From an uncultured Bacteroides sp. (lineage in GTDB: Bacteria; Bacteroidota; Bacteroidia; Bacteroidales; Bacteroidaceae): a stretch of 64,000 nucleotides of DNA. The notes beneath the pieces were generated by a model that saw only the letters and a list, made by a program, of their open reading frames with translations, was not told the origin of the DNA and made no database searches. Location of the stretch: positions 62,001 through 126,000 of the forward strand of contig NZ_CAJLKP010000001.1 of assembly GCF_905207245.1 (NCBI RefSeq). The letters run 5' to 3'. Made by a program: the position numbers and the translations under genes. The first letter of the stretch is position 1; every line of letters starts with the position of its first letter. Of this stretch, positions 1-9,565 are shown piece after piece.

Positions 1-1
1 T

Positions 2-1843
2 GGCGCAGTTGGCTCCGATGGTCTCGGCCTTATCTACGAGCAGGGTTATACAACTCAGCGTCAGAGCGTTGTAAACCTCGACCTTCAGTACAAGCTCAAG
101 CTCGACTTTATCACCAAGGGGCTTGATTTCCGTATCAAGGGTTCTTACAACTCTGACTATACACAGCAGAAAGCACGCACTACCGGCGGTGGTATCAGCT
201 ACAAGGCCACCATTGCTAAGGGTGAATACGAGGAAAACGGTTCTCCAAAGATTGTTTATGTCCGTCAGGGTGACTCATGGCCTCTTGGCTATGAGGAGTC
301 CAAATGGGGGGGTAGAAACTGGTATGCAGAGGCGAGTCTCAACTATACCCGCAAGTTCGGTGACCACAATTTCGGTGCGCTCGTTCTTTATAATGAATCT
401 AAAAACTACTATCCCGGTGGTGTCTACAATTCTATCCCCCGTGGTTATGTAGGTATGGTAGGCCGTATCACCTACGACTACCAGACTAAATATATGGTAG
501 ACCTCAACATGGGCTATAACGGCTCAGAGAACTTCGCAAAAGGTAAGCGCTTTGGCTTTTTCCCTTCTGCTTCTCTCGGCTGGATAATCTCTTCTGAAAA
601 ATTCTGGGAGCCTATCCGTAATGTTGTTTCCTATTTCAAACTTCGCGGTTCTATCGGTAAGGTAGGTAATGACCAGGGTGTCGGGCGTTTCCTCTATCTG
701 CCTGGCACATGGCAGTTCTACAACAACAATGGTGGTGCATGGTGGACCAACGACCGTACAGGTAACTTCGGTACCAACAACGGTGTGTTCATGCCCGGCG
801 CACGCGAATCCAGCAACGGTAACCCCGATGTCACTTGGGAAACAGCCACCAAGCAGAATTATGGTGCCGATGTACACTTCTTTGGAGGTCGCTTGAATCT
901 CGGTGTAGACTTCTTCTGGGAAGACCGCAAGAACATCCTTATTTCCAACGAAACAAGCATCGCAGGTATTTCCGCTCTCAAACCCAACTCCGTCAACTTC
1001 GGCCGTGTCAAGAACCATGGTTATGAAATTACCCTACGCTGGACCGACCAGATAGGTAAAGTGAACTACTCGATAGCTCCTACATTAGCTTTCGCACGCA
1101 ACAAGGTTGTGGAAATGGCAGAAGTGAAGAAGGAATTCCCACACATGTATCACACAGGTCATCCTGTAGGTCAGCCTTTTGGCTACGACTTCTTTGAGTT
1201 CTATGTTCCTGGTGAAACCGAACAGCGCTACAAGGAAGTTTACGGTGTTGACATGCCAGACCAGCAGATTACATTGCGTCCTGGTGACAGCGTATTCGTT
1301 GACCTCACAGGTGATGGTAAGGTGGATGCTAACGATGTACATGCTATCGGCTACAGCGATATTCCTGAGTATACTGGTAGCATAAACGCAACGCTCAACT
1401 GGAAAGGTCTCGACTTCTCCATGACTTGGGTAGGTGCCACCCACGTCAACCGTCAGCTCAGTTCTTTCTATACTCCAGCCTTCGGTACTGGTAACCAGTC
1501 AATGCTAAACAAATGGGTCTATGACAATTCTTGGACCGAGAATAACCCCGGTGCCAGCCTGCCACGTATCTCTCTTGAGAAATCGGCACGCGAGCATAAT
1601 GGTTCACTTTCAGACCCATGGATGGTCGATGCATCGTATATCCGTCTGAAGAACCTGGAAATTGGTTATTCGTTCCGCATACCCGGTGTGCCCATCAACA
1701 ACATCCGTGTTTATGCCAATGGCTATAACCTTCTTACTTTCACAAGCTTCAAGGCCAATGACCCGGAGGCACAAGCCGGCTTTGGTAGCACACGTTATCC
1801 TATGACTCGTGTTTACAACTTCGGTATCAACTTAAACTTCTAA
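2..1843 (+). CDS. SusC-like TonB-dependent outer-membrane transporter, 5'-truncated
   Basis: An open frame runs from the window edge (first complete codon at base 2) to the stop at 1843, giving about 613 C-terminal residues. The visible part is the beta-barrel of a SusC/RagA-type transporter: aromatic-rich alternating strands, blocks such as FGFFPSASLGWIISSE, RLKNLEIGYSFR and the terminal FGINLNF ending in an aromatic residue, as outer-membrane barrels do. The plug domain and signal peptide lie outside the window. It would import a glycan across the outer membrane with energy from TonB/ExbBD. The SusD partner starts 11 bases after the stop. The ATG at 455 is internal and is not the start. The glycan substrate cannot be told from this sequence. 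Confidence 0.93.
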   Translation, partial: GAVGSDGLGLIYEQGYTTQRQSVVNLDLQYKLKLDFITKGLDFRIKGSYNSDYTQQKARTTGGGISYKATIAKGEYEENGSPKIVYVRQGDSWPLGYEESKWGGRNWYAEASLNYTRKFGDHNFGALVLYNESKNYYPGGVYNSIPRGYVGMVGRITYDYQTKYMVDLNMGYNGSENFAKGKRFGFFPSASLGWIISSEKFWEPIRNVVSYFKLRGSIGKVGNDQGVGRFLYLPGTWQFYNNNGGAWWTNDRTGNFGTNNGVFMPGARESSNGNPDVTWETATKQNYGADVHFFGGRLNLGVDFFWEDRKNILISNETSIAGISALKPNSVNFGRVKNHGYEITLRWTDQIGKVNYSIAPTLAFARNKVVEMAEVKKEFPHMYHTGHPVGQPFGYDFFEFYVPGETEQRYKEVYGVDMPDQQITLRPGDSVFVDLTGDGKVDANDVHAIGYSDIPEYTGSINATLNWKGLDFSMTWVGATHVNRQLSSFYTPAFGTGNQSMLNKWVYDNSWTENNPGASLPRISLEKSAREHNGSLSDPWMVDASYIRLKNLEIGYSFRIPGVPINNIRVYANGYNLLTFTSFKANDPEAQAGFGSTRYPMTRVYNFGINLNF

Positions 1844-1854
1844 CATTCAAGACA

Positions 1855-3819
1855 ATGAATCTTATAGAAAAAATAAAAACTGCTACTATTATATGTGTAG
1901 CTGGTGCCATGATAGGGATAGGATCGCTGAGTTCCTGTGTCGATGATATCAACATCGGAAATGGCTTCCTCGACAAGCAGCCAGGTGTCGACGTAACCGT
2001 AGACTCCATCTTTGCCAAGGGAGAGAATGCAAAGCGTTTCCTCTGGCACATGTACGGTGCCATGCATAACCCTTTCACCTATACAGGTGCAGTATGGTAT
2101 TCTCACCCCGATGCCCTTACCGATATTTGCCAGTCGTACTGCGGATGGCACAATCTCGGAAAGTACTACGGTGGTGACCTTACCGAGACCGATCAGGATA
2201 ACGGCGGTCTTGTCAAGTTCCCCTTCATCGCCAACGGTGACGGCAATGGTCGTGCAGGCATCTGGCGTACCATCCGTGAGGGTTGGATTTTCATCGAGAA
2301 CATCGATCGCGTTCCCGACTTGAGCGAATCAGAGAAGAGCCAGCTCCGTGGTGAGGTGTACGTCATCATGGCATCGCGCTATCTTGATGCTTTCCGCAAC
2401 TTCGGAGGTCTTCCAAAAGTCGACCGCTCATTCGTGGCTACTGATGTTGTAGATGGCAAGCGCATGAGCGTAATCGAGACAGCAGAGTTCATCGACGAGC
2501 TTATCCAGGGCGCCATCAATGAACCGGGTCTTCCTTTCTTTGTGCAGGATCAGGCCACCAACTCCGGACGTCTGACCAAAGGCTCAGCCTATGGTCTGCG
2601 TGTAAGGCTGTGGAACTTCGTGGCTTCGCCTCTGTTTAACAGTGACAAACCTTATCTTGAATTCACTCGCAACGAGGAGAATCAGGACCTCAACCAAATA
2701 TGGGCTGGCGGCTACAAATCCGAACTTTGGCAGAAAGCGCTGAAAGCTTGTGAGGATTTCTTCCAAGCCAATAGCGCCAACGGCAACTATTTCGCCCTTG
2801 TACAGCCCACCGGTAACAGCGAGCAAGACTATTGCAACGCTTTCCGTGCCGCCTACTGGTTCCGTGGCAACAGCGAGAAGGTGATTGAAGTTCATGCTGG
2901 TCCGGGTACAAACGCTTGGAATGGTGACTGGAACGTACAAGGTATGGATGAGTTCGGTATGGCTCTCTTCACCCTCGAATATATGGAAATGTTTGGTATG
3001 GCAAATGGTCGTAACTTCCCTTACGACGACGTATTCAATACCGATAACACCAACAACGTAGACATCTTTGCCAACCGCGACCCACGTCTCTACGAGACAA
3101 TGGTGGTGAATCGCAACAATCTTGCCGAGCAATATCAGGGGCTTTCGAGCACCGAGATGTGGCAAGGTGGCAATGTTGACCAGACCTTCAATCCTGCTGT
3201 TACCGACAATCCATGGTCTACCCGTATGAAACTGTTCAAGTATCTCCGCGACAACGGCTATGCAGCATACTATCCGACCAACTTTGCTTATCTGCGTATG
3301 GCTGACATTCACCTTTGCTACGCTGAGGCACTCGCACAGACAGGCAATCTGCAGAAAGCCTGCGATGAAATGAATAAGGTACGCGCACGCGTAGGTCTTG
3401 GTAAGGTAGAGATTATGAATCCAGAGCTCAACCTAACCACCAACAAAGACAACTTTATCGATCAACTCCTTAAGGAACGTGCCTGTGAGTTCGGTTATGA
3501 AGACTCCCGCTGGTATGACCTCATCCGCTACAAGAGATCCGACATATTCAAGAAACAGGTACACCAACTGCGTGTATGGCGCAAGGATGCCAACGGAAAC
3601 AAGATGAATCCTGCCGACTACAATGGCGACACGAGCCTCGAACCCGGTGAACCTTGGCCGAACTGTATCTATGAGAAGATACCTTGTACCAACAATACCC
3701 GTGTATGGTGGGATACCGACAACCAGACGAGTAAGTGGACCGACAAATGGTATCTCGCGCCTCTTTCACGTGATGAGATCAACAAGGGCTATGGCCTGAA
3801 CCAGAACCCGGGTTGGTAA
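1855..3819 (+). CDS. SusD/RagB-family glycan-binding lipoprotein
   Basis: This 654-residue protein is the partner of the SusC encoded just upstream. Its N-terminus is a type II signal peptide with lipobox LSSC and the lipidated Cys at about residue 28. The body is the alpha-helical TPR-type SusD fold, with the family pattern of a fairly conserved C-terminal half: LRMADIHLCYAEAL, then NKVRARVGL, LLKERACEFGYEDSRWYDLIRY and the closing PLSRDEINKGYGLNQNPGW. SusD proteins sit as a lid on the SusC barrel and capture oligosaccharide at the cell surface. At 654 residues it is longer than the usual 500-600, so it probably has insertions in binding loops. It is the second gene of the SusC/D x2 operon. 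Confidence 0.95.
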   Translation: MNLIEKIKTATIICVAGAMIGIGSLSSCVDDINIGNGFLDKQPGVDVTVDSIFAKGENAKRFLWHMYGAMHNPFTYTGAVWYSHPDALTDICQSYCGWHNLGKYYGGDLTETDQDNGGLVKFPFIANGDGNGRAGIWRTIREGWIFIENIDRVPDLSESEKSQLRGEVYVIMASRYLDAFRNFGGLPKVDRSFVATDVVDGKRMSVIETAEFIDELIQGAINEPGLPFFVQDQATNSGRLTKGSAYGLRVRLWNFVASPLFNSDKPYLEFTRNEENQDLNQIWAGGYKSELWQKALKACEDFFQANSANGNYFALVQPTGNSEQDYCNAFRAAYWFRGNSEKVIEVHAGPGTNAWNGDWNVQGMDEFGMALFTLEYMEMFGMANGRNFPYDDVFNTDNTNNVDIFANRDPRLYETMVVNRNNLAEQYQGLSSTEMWQGGNVDQTFNPAVTDNPWSTRMKLFKYLRDNGYAAYYPTNFAYLRMADIHLCYAEALAQTGNLQKACDEMNKVRARVGLGKVEIMNPELNLTTNKDNFIDQLLKERACEFGYEDSRWYDLIRYKRSDIFKKQVHQLRVWRKDANGNKMNPADYNGDTSLEPGEPWPNCIYEKIPCTNNTRVWWDTDNQTSKWTDKWYLAPLSRDEINKGYGLNQNPGW

Positions 3820-3853
3820 TCCAGATTTAAAAAATCAATAAGACTTATAAAAT

Positions 3854-6631
3854 ATGAATATAAATAGAATGTTGATGCTTGCGACTGCTGTTGTCTCTCT
3901 CACGGCAAATGCGCAGGTAAAACTCGACGATAAGAATGCAAATGCCTATGATTTGGGTTACGGCGTGGAAATAAGCAATTTCCTCAGCACTGCTTCCGCA
4001 ACCACAATCACAGGTGAAGAATTGCAGCAGACTTCGGCAACTAACCTTGCCCAGGCCCTCTATGGACGTCTACCAGGCCTCACGGCTCTATCTCAAGGCG
4101 GCTTCTCGGGCGACGAAAATAAGGGTGCCGCGTTTAATATTCGTGGCTATCACACGCTTAGCGATAAAAGTATCCTCATCCTCGTCGATGGCTACGAGCG
4201 TCCCATCGACCGCCTCAGTGTAGAGGAAGTGGAGAGCGTCACCATCCTCAAAGATGCTGCCGCTACGGCACTTCTTGGCCATGAGGGTATCAATGGTGCT
4301 ATACTTGTGAAGACAAAGCGTGGCGTTGAAGGCAAGACACACGTCAAGGTGAACTACAGTCATAAGTTCCAGTTCGACCCTGAATTCGCAGACATGGTAG
4401 ATGGTTACGGATATGCCAATGCGTTCAATCGTGCCCGTCACAACGACGGACTCTCTGCCGCATACACCGAGCAGGAGCTTAACCTCTTCAAAGACGGTTC
4501 CGACCCGTACTTCTATCCTAACGTGAACTGGCGCGACCTTACTTTCAAGAACACTGCCGAGGAAGACCATGCATACGTTTCGGTGTACGGAGGTACGAAC
4601 AAGGTGAAATACTACACCCATATCGATTATACCGATGTGCGCGGTGCTTTCAAGGACACCAAGCTGCCGGACTACAATACGCAGTTGCGCCAGTCGAAGG
4701 CCAATATCCGTGCCAACCTCGACTTCAACATCACCAACACAACTCTCATGTCGGTGAACCTCTTCGGTATGTTCCAGGAGACCAAGCGGCCCTCCGACAT
4801 CGGTGCTGACGATGCTACAGCTGCTATCTACCAACTGCCGGCAAGCGCTTTCCCCTACAAGACCTCAACAGGTATCTGGGGTGGTAACGAGGCATACGGT
4901 GATGCCAACCCCATTGCCAAGATTCAGGAGTCCGGTTTCTACAAGACCCATCAACGTCAGCTGTGGGTAGATGCCAAGCTGTCTCAAAAACTAGATTTCC
5001 TGCTCAATGGTCTGAACGTATTTGTCAGTGCCGGCTATGCCAATTCGTCGATTTACGCGGAAAATTCGCACAAGGCACACCAGTATGGCTACGAGCGTTA
5101 CACCGGTACCATTGGTGACAAGAACAACGTAGCTCTGAACACATTCGGTAACAAGGAGACCAACCTCACCTTCAGCAACTGGAATGCCGGCCAGTGGTGG
5201 AAAGCAAAGGCCAGTGTAGGTATCAACTACAAACGCTCGTTCTTCGACAACGACCACTTCAATGCTACCGTTGTTTACGACAACAGTGGCGTGAGTGCTG
5301 ATGGACGTGGAAACACCTACTATCGTCAGAACATCATGGGAGCCTTCCACTACGATTTTCAGAACCGCTACGTTGCCGACCTTGTGCTTGCAGGTAACGG
5401 TTCCAGCCGTACCTATCCTTCAAAGTGGGCATTCTCACCCACACTGTCGCTCGGCTGGATTTACGCTGACAACAACAATGGTCTGCTCAATTACGGTAAG
5501 CTGCGTGCATCGGCTGGCATCCAGCATACCGACTATATGCCTACCTATGGCATGTGGCTTCCCACATGGGATGTTTCGCACGGTTATGTGATTATTGGTA
5601 ACAGCTACGGTGCTACATGGGGAGCATCGCTTGGCTCCTTCCCCACTACCAATTTCTCGCAAGAGACATCTACGAGCTTCAACCTTGGTACTGACCTTCG
5701 TCTGGCAAATGCTCTTGACATCTCAGTTGACGCTTTCTACCAGCTTCGCAGCCACATCATGCTCTCTGCAAGCAATGAGAATTCATCGGTGGTTGGTATA
5801 CAGTCGTCATACAACGATGTTGGCGAAGTTAAGAGTTACGGTTTTGAGGTAAGTGCCAAGTATGTGAAGAAAATCACTTCCGACCTCAATCTCAACTTGG
5901 GTGCCAACTTGTCGTGGGCACGCAATGAGGTGAGCAAGTATATCGGCACACCGACCTATCCGTTGAGCGACCCTGTAGGCCGTCGTGTAAACGAGGCATG
6001 GGGACTCAAGTCGGCAGGATTTTTCAAGGATCAGGCCGACATCAACTCCAGCTACCGTCAGGAATACTCTACCGTAAGCCCTGGTGACATCAAATACCAA
6101 GACCTCAACGGTGACCAGGTAATCAACGAGTTCGATATTACCAGTCTCGATGGCGCTACTGACATCCCTGAGCTCAACTACGCCTTCAATGTCGGTGTAG
6201 AATACAAAGGCTTCGGTCTAAACGCATGGTTCCAAGGCACTGGCAACTACATGAAGTATCTTCCGTCAGCAATATGGGGTGGCATGGCCGACAATGGTAA
6301 CCTTTCAGTGGATTACTACAACAACTGCTGGGATGTAGCTGGAAACAACGCTCTCTACCCACGTCTGACAACTCAGGACAACAGCAACAACAGCCAGGCA
6401 AGCAACATCTGGTACAAGCCTGTTCACTTCTTGAAGATGCGCAACATCGAGGTTTACTATAAAGTTCCTGCAAGGGTGCTCTCGAAGCTCTCTCTTACCG
6501 CAGCCAGAGTGTTTGTTCAGGGCGAGAACCTTCTTTCCTTCGACAACGTCGACGCTATGGATGCTGAGGTACTTTCGACGGCATATCCCATGTTCAAGGG
6601 TGTCAACATAGGTGTCACATTAACTTTCTAA
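3854..6631 (+). CDS. SusC-like TonB-dependent transporter, short form without the N-terminal carboxypeptidase-like domain
   Basis: This 925-residue TonB-linked outer-membrane protein has a signal peptide (about residues 1-20, ending TANAQ), then almost at once the plug domain (TTITGEELQQTSATNLAQALYGRLPGL, about 50-80; NIRGYHTLSDKSILILVDG; VESVTILKDAAATALLG). The barrel ends in VNIGVTLTF. Typical SusC proteins have about 1000 residues and carry a CarboxypepD_reg-like domain before the plug, which is absent here. The gene lies 34 bases after the first SusD gene and 14 bases before a second SusD gene, so it forms the second transporter pair of the locus. The start has a clear signal peptide and no better in-frame ATG upstream. 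Confidence 0.93.
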   Translation: MNINRMLMLATAVVSLTANAQVKLDDKNANAYDLGYGVEISNFLSTASATTITGEELQQTSATNLAQALYGRLPGLTALSQGGFSGDENKGAAFNIRGYHTLSDKSILILVDGYERPIDRLSVEEVESVTILKDAAATALLGHEGINGAILVKTKRGVEGKTHVKVNYSHKFQFDPEFADMVDGYGYANAFNRARHNDGLSAAYTEQELNLFKDGSDPYFYPNVNWRDLTFKNTAEEDHAYVSVYGGTNKVKYYTHIDYTDVRGAFKDTKLPDYNTQLRQSKANIRANLDFNITNTTLMSVNLFGMFQETKRPSDIGADDATAAIYQLPASAFPYKTSTGIWGGNEAYGDANPIAKIQESGFYKTHQRQLWVDAKLSQKLDFLLNGLNVFVSAGYANSSIYAENSHKAHQYGYERYTGTIGDKNNVALNTFGNKETNLTFSNWNAGQWWKAKASVGINYKRSFFDNDHFNATVVYDNSGVSADGRGNTYYRQNIMGAFHYDFQNRYVADLVLAGNGSSRTYPSKWAFSPTLSLGWIYADNNNGLLNYGKLRASAGIQHTDYMPTYGMWLPTWDVSHGYVIIGNSYGATWGASLGSFPTTNFSQETSTSFNLGTDLRLANALDISVDAFYQLRSHIMLSASNENSSVVGIQSSYNDVGEVKSYGFEVSAKYVKKITSDLNLNLGANLSWARNEVSKYIGTPTYPLSDPVGRRVNEAWGLKSAGFFKDQADINSSYRQEYSTVSPGDIKYQDLNGDQVINEFDITSLDGATDIPELNYAFNVGVEYKGFGLNAWFQGTGNYMKYLPSAIWGGMADNGNLSVDYYNNCWDVAGNNALYPRLTTQDNSNNSQASNIWYKPVHFLKMRNIEVYYKVPARVLSKLSLTAARVFVQGENLLSFDNVDAMDAEVLSTAYPMFKGVNIGVTLTF

Positions 6632-6645
6632 TTAAAGATACATTT

Positions 6646-8340
6646 ATGAACAAGATAAAATATACTCTTTTAGGTATGGCGGTAGCAGTCTTTGCAGGCT
6701 GCGCCGACCTAGATTACAACGAAGCTTCGAATCGTGACGAGGACTGGACCTACAACAGCCCCCTCAATGGTGTCAAGGCTCTTGTATACGATGTCTACGC
6801 ACAAATGCCGAGCGAATTCAAGGACAATTCCTACGGTAATGGCGCCCTGATAGCCAGTGCCACAGACGAGTCTGAGTTTGCACTTTCCTTCTCACCCATC
6901 CACAAGTATTTCAACGGTGGTTGGACTCCTTCGAATCCTTTTTCGACCACATGGGACAGGTCATACCGTGCCATCACTCAGGTACACATGTACCTTGAGC
7001 GCATCCACAAGATAGACTTGTCGGATTATGAATATGATCCCGACTACCAGACCATGGTGCAGCAGTTTGAGATATTCCCTTATGAGTTGCGTTTCCTCCG
7101 TGCCTATTTCTACTTCGAGTTGGTACGTGCCTACGGCGATGTGCCTTTGGTGACCACAGCCCTCACCAATGAGCAGGCCAACAGCGTGGAACGCACTCCA
7201 GCCAAGGATGTGTTCAAGTTCATCATCAACGAATTGGATGCCGTGGCTGAATATCTGCCCGTGTCGTATAATGACATCCCTGGTCAGGAAATTGGTCGTG
7301 CCACCCGTGGCGCTGCCCTTGCACTGAAGGCACGCGCACTTCTTTATCAGGCTTCACCCTTGTTTAATACAGACAACAACAAGGAGCTTTGGAAAGAGGC
7401 CGCTGCTGCCAGTAAGGTCATCATCGATAATGCACAGCGCTGGGGCTACAAACTCAGCGAGTATGCCAACCTATGGGGGCACGATACATTCACCAATCCT
7501 GAATTTATCTTCGTTCTTGGCACCCAGGCAAGCAACACCTTCGAGCAGTACAATTATCCTGTGGGTGTGGAGAACGGTAACTCCGGCAACTGCCCTACAC
7601 AGGCACTGGTGGACGCATACGAATATCAGACCGACGGTAAGACATTCAAGGAGAAACATCCTGGAGATGTTGATGTGACTACTGAGAATCCATACGATGG
7701 TCTCGACCCACGTTTCGAACTCACTGTAGTGAAGAATGGTGATCTTTGGCCATCTAACACAACTCAGCAGATTGCCATTGAGACGTATCAGAGTGGCTTC
7801 AACGGTGCTCCTAAGTACAGCGCAACTCCCACGGGCTACTACTTGAAGAAGTTTGTGGACGGCAACTGTGTCACCACAGCCAACAACCAGACTACAACAC
7901 GCCACAACTGGATTGTGATGCGTCTGGCCGAGGTTTACCTTAACTATGCAGAAGCCATGTACAACTACTACGGCAATGCTGACGAACAGGGCGATTTCGG
8001 CATGTCAGCCAACGAGGCTATCAATGTGCTTCGTAACCGTCCTGACATCATGATGCCTGAATTCCAAGGAAACAATGGTTTCGAAGAGCGCTACATGCGT
8101 GAGCGTATGGTAGAGCTTGCTTTCGAAGGTCAGCGCTTCTGGGATGTACGTCGCTGGAAGAAGGGGGCCGAGTTCTTCAAGAATGTTGATGTGGCAGACT
8201 TCAAACTGAATGGAAACGGCAACTTGATTCTCAATCGAGTTACCAAGACTCGCCAGTGGGATGAGAAGTACAACCTGTACCCGATTCCGCAGTCTGAAAT
8301 TCAGAAGAATGGCAATCTGAAGCAGAACCCCAATTGGTAA
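6646..8340 (+). CDS. SusD/RagB-family glycan-binding lipoprotein (second pair)
   Basis: This 564-residue lipoprotein is the partner of the short SusC upstream. The lipobox is FAGC with Cys at about residue 19. It contains the SusD hallmark segments: LRFLRAYFYFELVRAYGDVPLVT (about 150-170), GAALALKARALLYQASPLFN, RLAEVYLNYAEAM, RERMVELAFEGQRFWDVRRWK and the ending LYPIPQSEIQKNGNLKQNPNW. It has the usual length for the family. It is predicted to be surface-exposed and to bind oligosaccharide for the neighbouring transporter. The 14-base gap to the SusC gene and the 35-base gap to the next gene support one transcript. Confidence 0.96.
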   Translation: MNKIKYTLLGMAVAVFAGCADLDYNEASNRDEDWTYNSPLNGVKALVYDVYAQMPSEFKDNSYGNGALIASATDESEFALSFSPIHKYFNGGWTPSNPFSTTWDRSYRAITQVHMYLERIHKIDLSDYEYDPDYQTMVQQFEIFPYELRFLRAYFYFELVRAYGDVPLVTTALTNEQANSVERTPAKDVFKFIINELDAVAEYLPVSYNDIPGQEIGRATRGAALALKARALLYQASPLFNTDNNKELWKEAAAASKVIIDNAQRWGYKLSEYANLWGHDTFTNPEFIFVLGTQASNTFEQYNYPVGVENGNSGNCPTQALVDAYEYQTDGKTFKEKHPGDVDVTTENPYDGLDPRFELTVVKNGDLWPSNTTQQIAIETYQSGFNGAPKYSATPTGYYLKKFVDGNCVTTANNQTTTRHNWIVMRLAEVYLNYAEAMYNYYGNADEQGDFGMSANEAINVLRNRPDIMMPEFQGNNGFEERYMRERMVELAFEGQRFWDVRRWKKGAEFFKNVDVADFKLNGNGNLILNRVTKTRQWDEKYNLYPIPQSEIQKNGNLKQNPNW

Positions 8341-8375
8341 AACTGATTCAATGAAATTTCAAACGAATAAGATTT

Positions 8376-9380
8376 ATGAAAAAACATATTATATATCTTC
8401 TGATCTTAGGATTCGCTTTGCTGTCGAACATGGCACTGACCTCGTGCAGCGATGATGATGTGGCGGATGCCAACGATGTGCTTATGGTGAATACTGTCCT
8501 GCCTACAAAAGTTATGGAAGGACAGGTTGTCACCATCACTGGTACGGGTCTTGAGAAGGCCATTTCCGTTGTGTTCCCTGGCAATGTCTCTGTGAACAAC
8601 ATTACCAAAATAGGCAACGGCTATATCTCTGTAATAACTCCTGCCGGCGTTTCTGCAGAGGGAGGAACAGTAACAATAGAAGCCAACGGCGAATCGGCAG
8701 AGTCGGTCATGACGCTGACTGTCGGCAAGCCCGAGCCTTTGCGCGTGGCTCCTCTTGACAAGGAAATAAAAATCAACGAATGTGTGGAGGTGTACGGCAA
8801 CGACCTCGAATTTATCACCAAGGCTTATTTCCCCGGTGAAGACGGCAAGGACATTGTTGTAGATGCAAGCGACTTTAAGCGCAAAGCTACCGGTTCTCTC
8901 TACATCTATTCGCCAATGGGTATAAAAGCCGGACCTGCCCAAGTTGTTCTCGAAGACTGCAGCGGCAAGAAATATACTTTGCCAGAGGTAACGCTGTCTG
9001 ACGAGGTTGCAGGTGGCAGCGAAGGAGGTGAAGGATATGCTTCAATCTGGGAAGGTGAATACACTACCGGCTGGTGGTGGTATCTCCCGGCATCTGAGCT
9101 TGACCTCTCGGCAATAACGCCGGAAGCCGGCCAAACTATTAGGTTCACGTTCACTCACCATGATGCTCCTCAGACTTTCTGTCTGTGCGATGGTTGGTGG
9201 GGTGCTCCTTTCATCCGCGATGGCGGTGAAAGCGGTAACAACATCGTTCTTGCCGCTGGTGAGGACTTCCTGGAATTCAAAATCTCGGAAGGTATGGCAG
9301 CAACAATGAATGGCACTGAAACCGCTCTCATCATTGGCGGCGACATAACAATCACTAAGATTCAGATTAAGACAGATTAA
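8376..9380 (+). CDS. IPT/TIG-domain surface glycan-binding lipoprotein (SGBP-like)
   Basis: This 334-residue lipoprotein closes the SusC/D operon. The signal peptide ends in lipobox LTSC (Cys about 24), followed by SDDD, which fits the acidic lipoprotein export signal that sends Bacteroides lipoproteins to the cell surface. Residues about 38-125 form an IPT/TIG immunoglobulin-like domain (VLPTKVMEGQVVTITGTGL and VVFPGNVSVNN). A second TIG-like segment follows at about 125-210. The C-terminal 110 residues are rich in Trp (GWWWYLPASEL, CDGWWGAPF), as expected of a carbohydrate-binding module. The position right after SusD and the lack of catalytic motifs suggest a SusE/F-like glycan-binding role. 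The ligand is unknown. Confidence 0.82.
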   Translation: MKKHIIYLLILGFALLSNMALTSCSDDDVADANDVLMVNTVLPTKVMEGQVVTITGTGLEKAISVVFPGNVSVNNITKIGNGYISVITPAGVSAEGGTVTIEANGESAESVMTLTVGKPEPLRVAPLDKEIKINECVEVYGNDLEFITKAYFPGEDGKDIVVDASDFKRKATGSLYIYSPMGIKAGPAQVVLEDCSGKKYTLPEVTLSDEVAGGSEGGEGYASIWEGEYTTGWWWYLPASELDLSAITPEAGQTIRFTFTHHDAPQTFCLCDGWWGAPFIRDGGESGNNIVLAAGEDFLEFKISEGMAATMNGTETALIIGGDITITKIQIKTD

Positions 9381-9423
9381 ACTCTATACAAAGAAGTCAT
9401 AGCCTGACATCTGTAAACATTTC

Positions 9424-9462
9424 AAGTCCACCGGAGAGCTAAGGTTCTTCGGTGGACTTTTT
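9424..9462 (+). terminator. Rho-independent terminator after the SusC/D operon
   Basis: A 10-bp perfect stem (AAGTCCACCG at 9424-9433 paired with CGGTGGACTT at 9450-9459) with a 16-base loop is followed by a short T run. It lies 44 bases past the stop of the glycan-binding lipoprotein and separates that operon from the recombinase gene. Confidence 0.85.
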
Positions 9463-9565
9463 GAAAAATGTGATTCCTATCAGAGGTCGGAAGAAAATAG
9501 TTTGAACAGATTACTTTCTTTTTTGTCGTACATAGTATATATTTATATAAATTGATAAAAAAACT

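Noticed and set aside
123..452. Plus-strand open frame at the window start
   Set aside because: It overlaps the SusC barrel frame, which is open from base 2 and clearly protein-like; this is a shadow frame.
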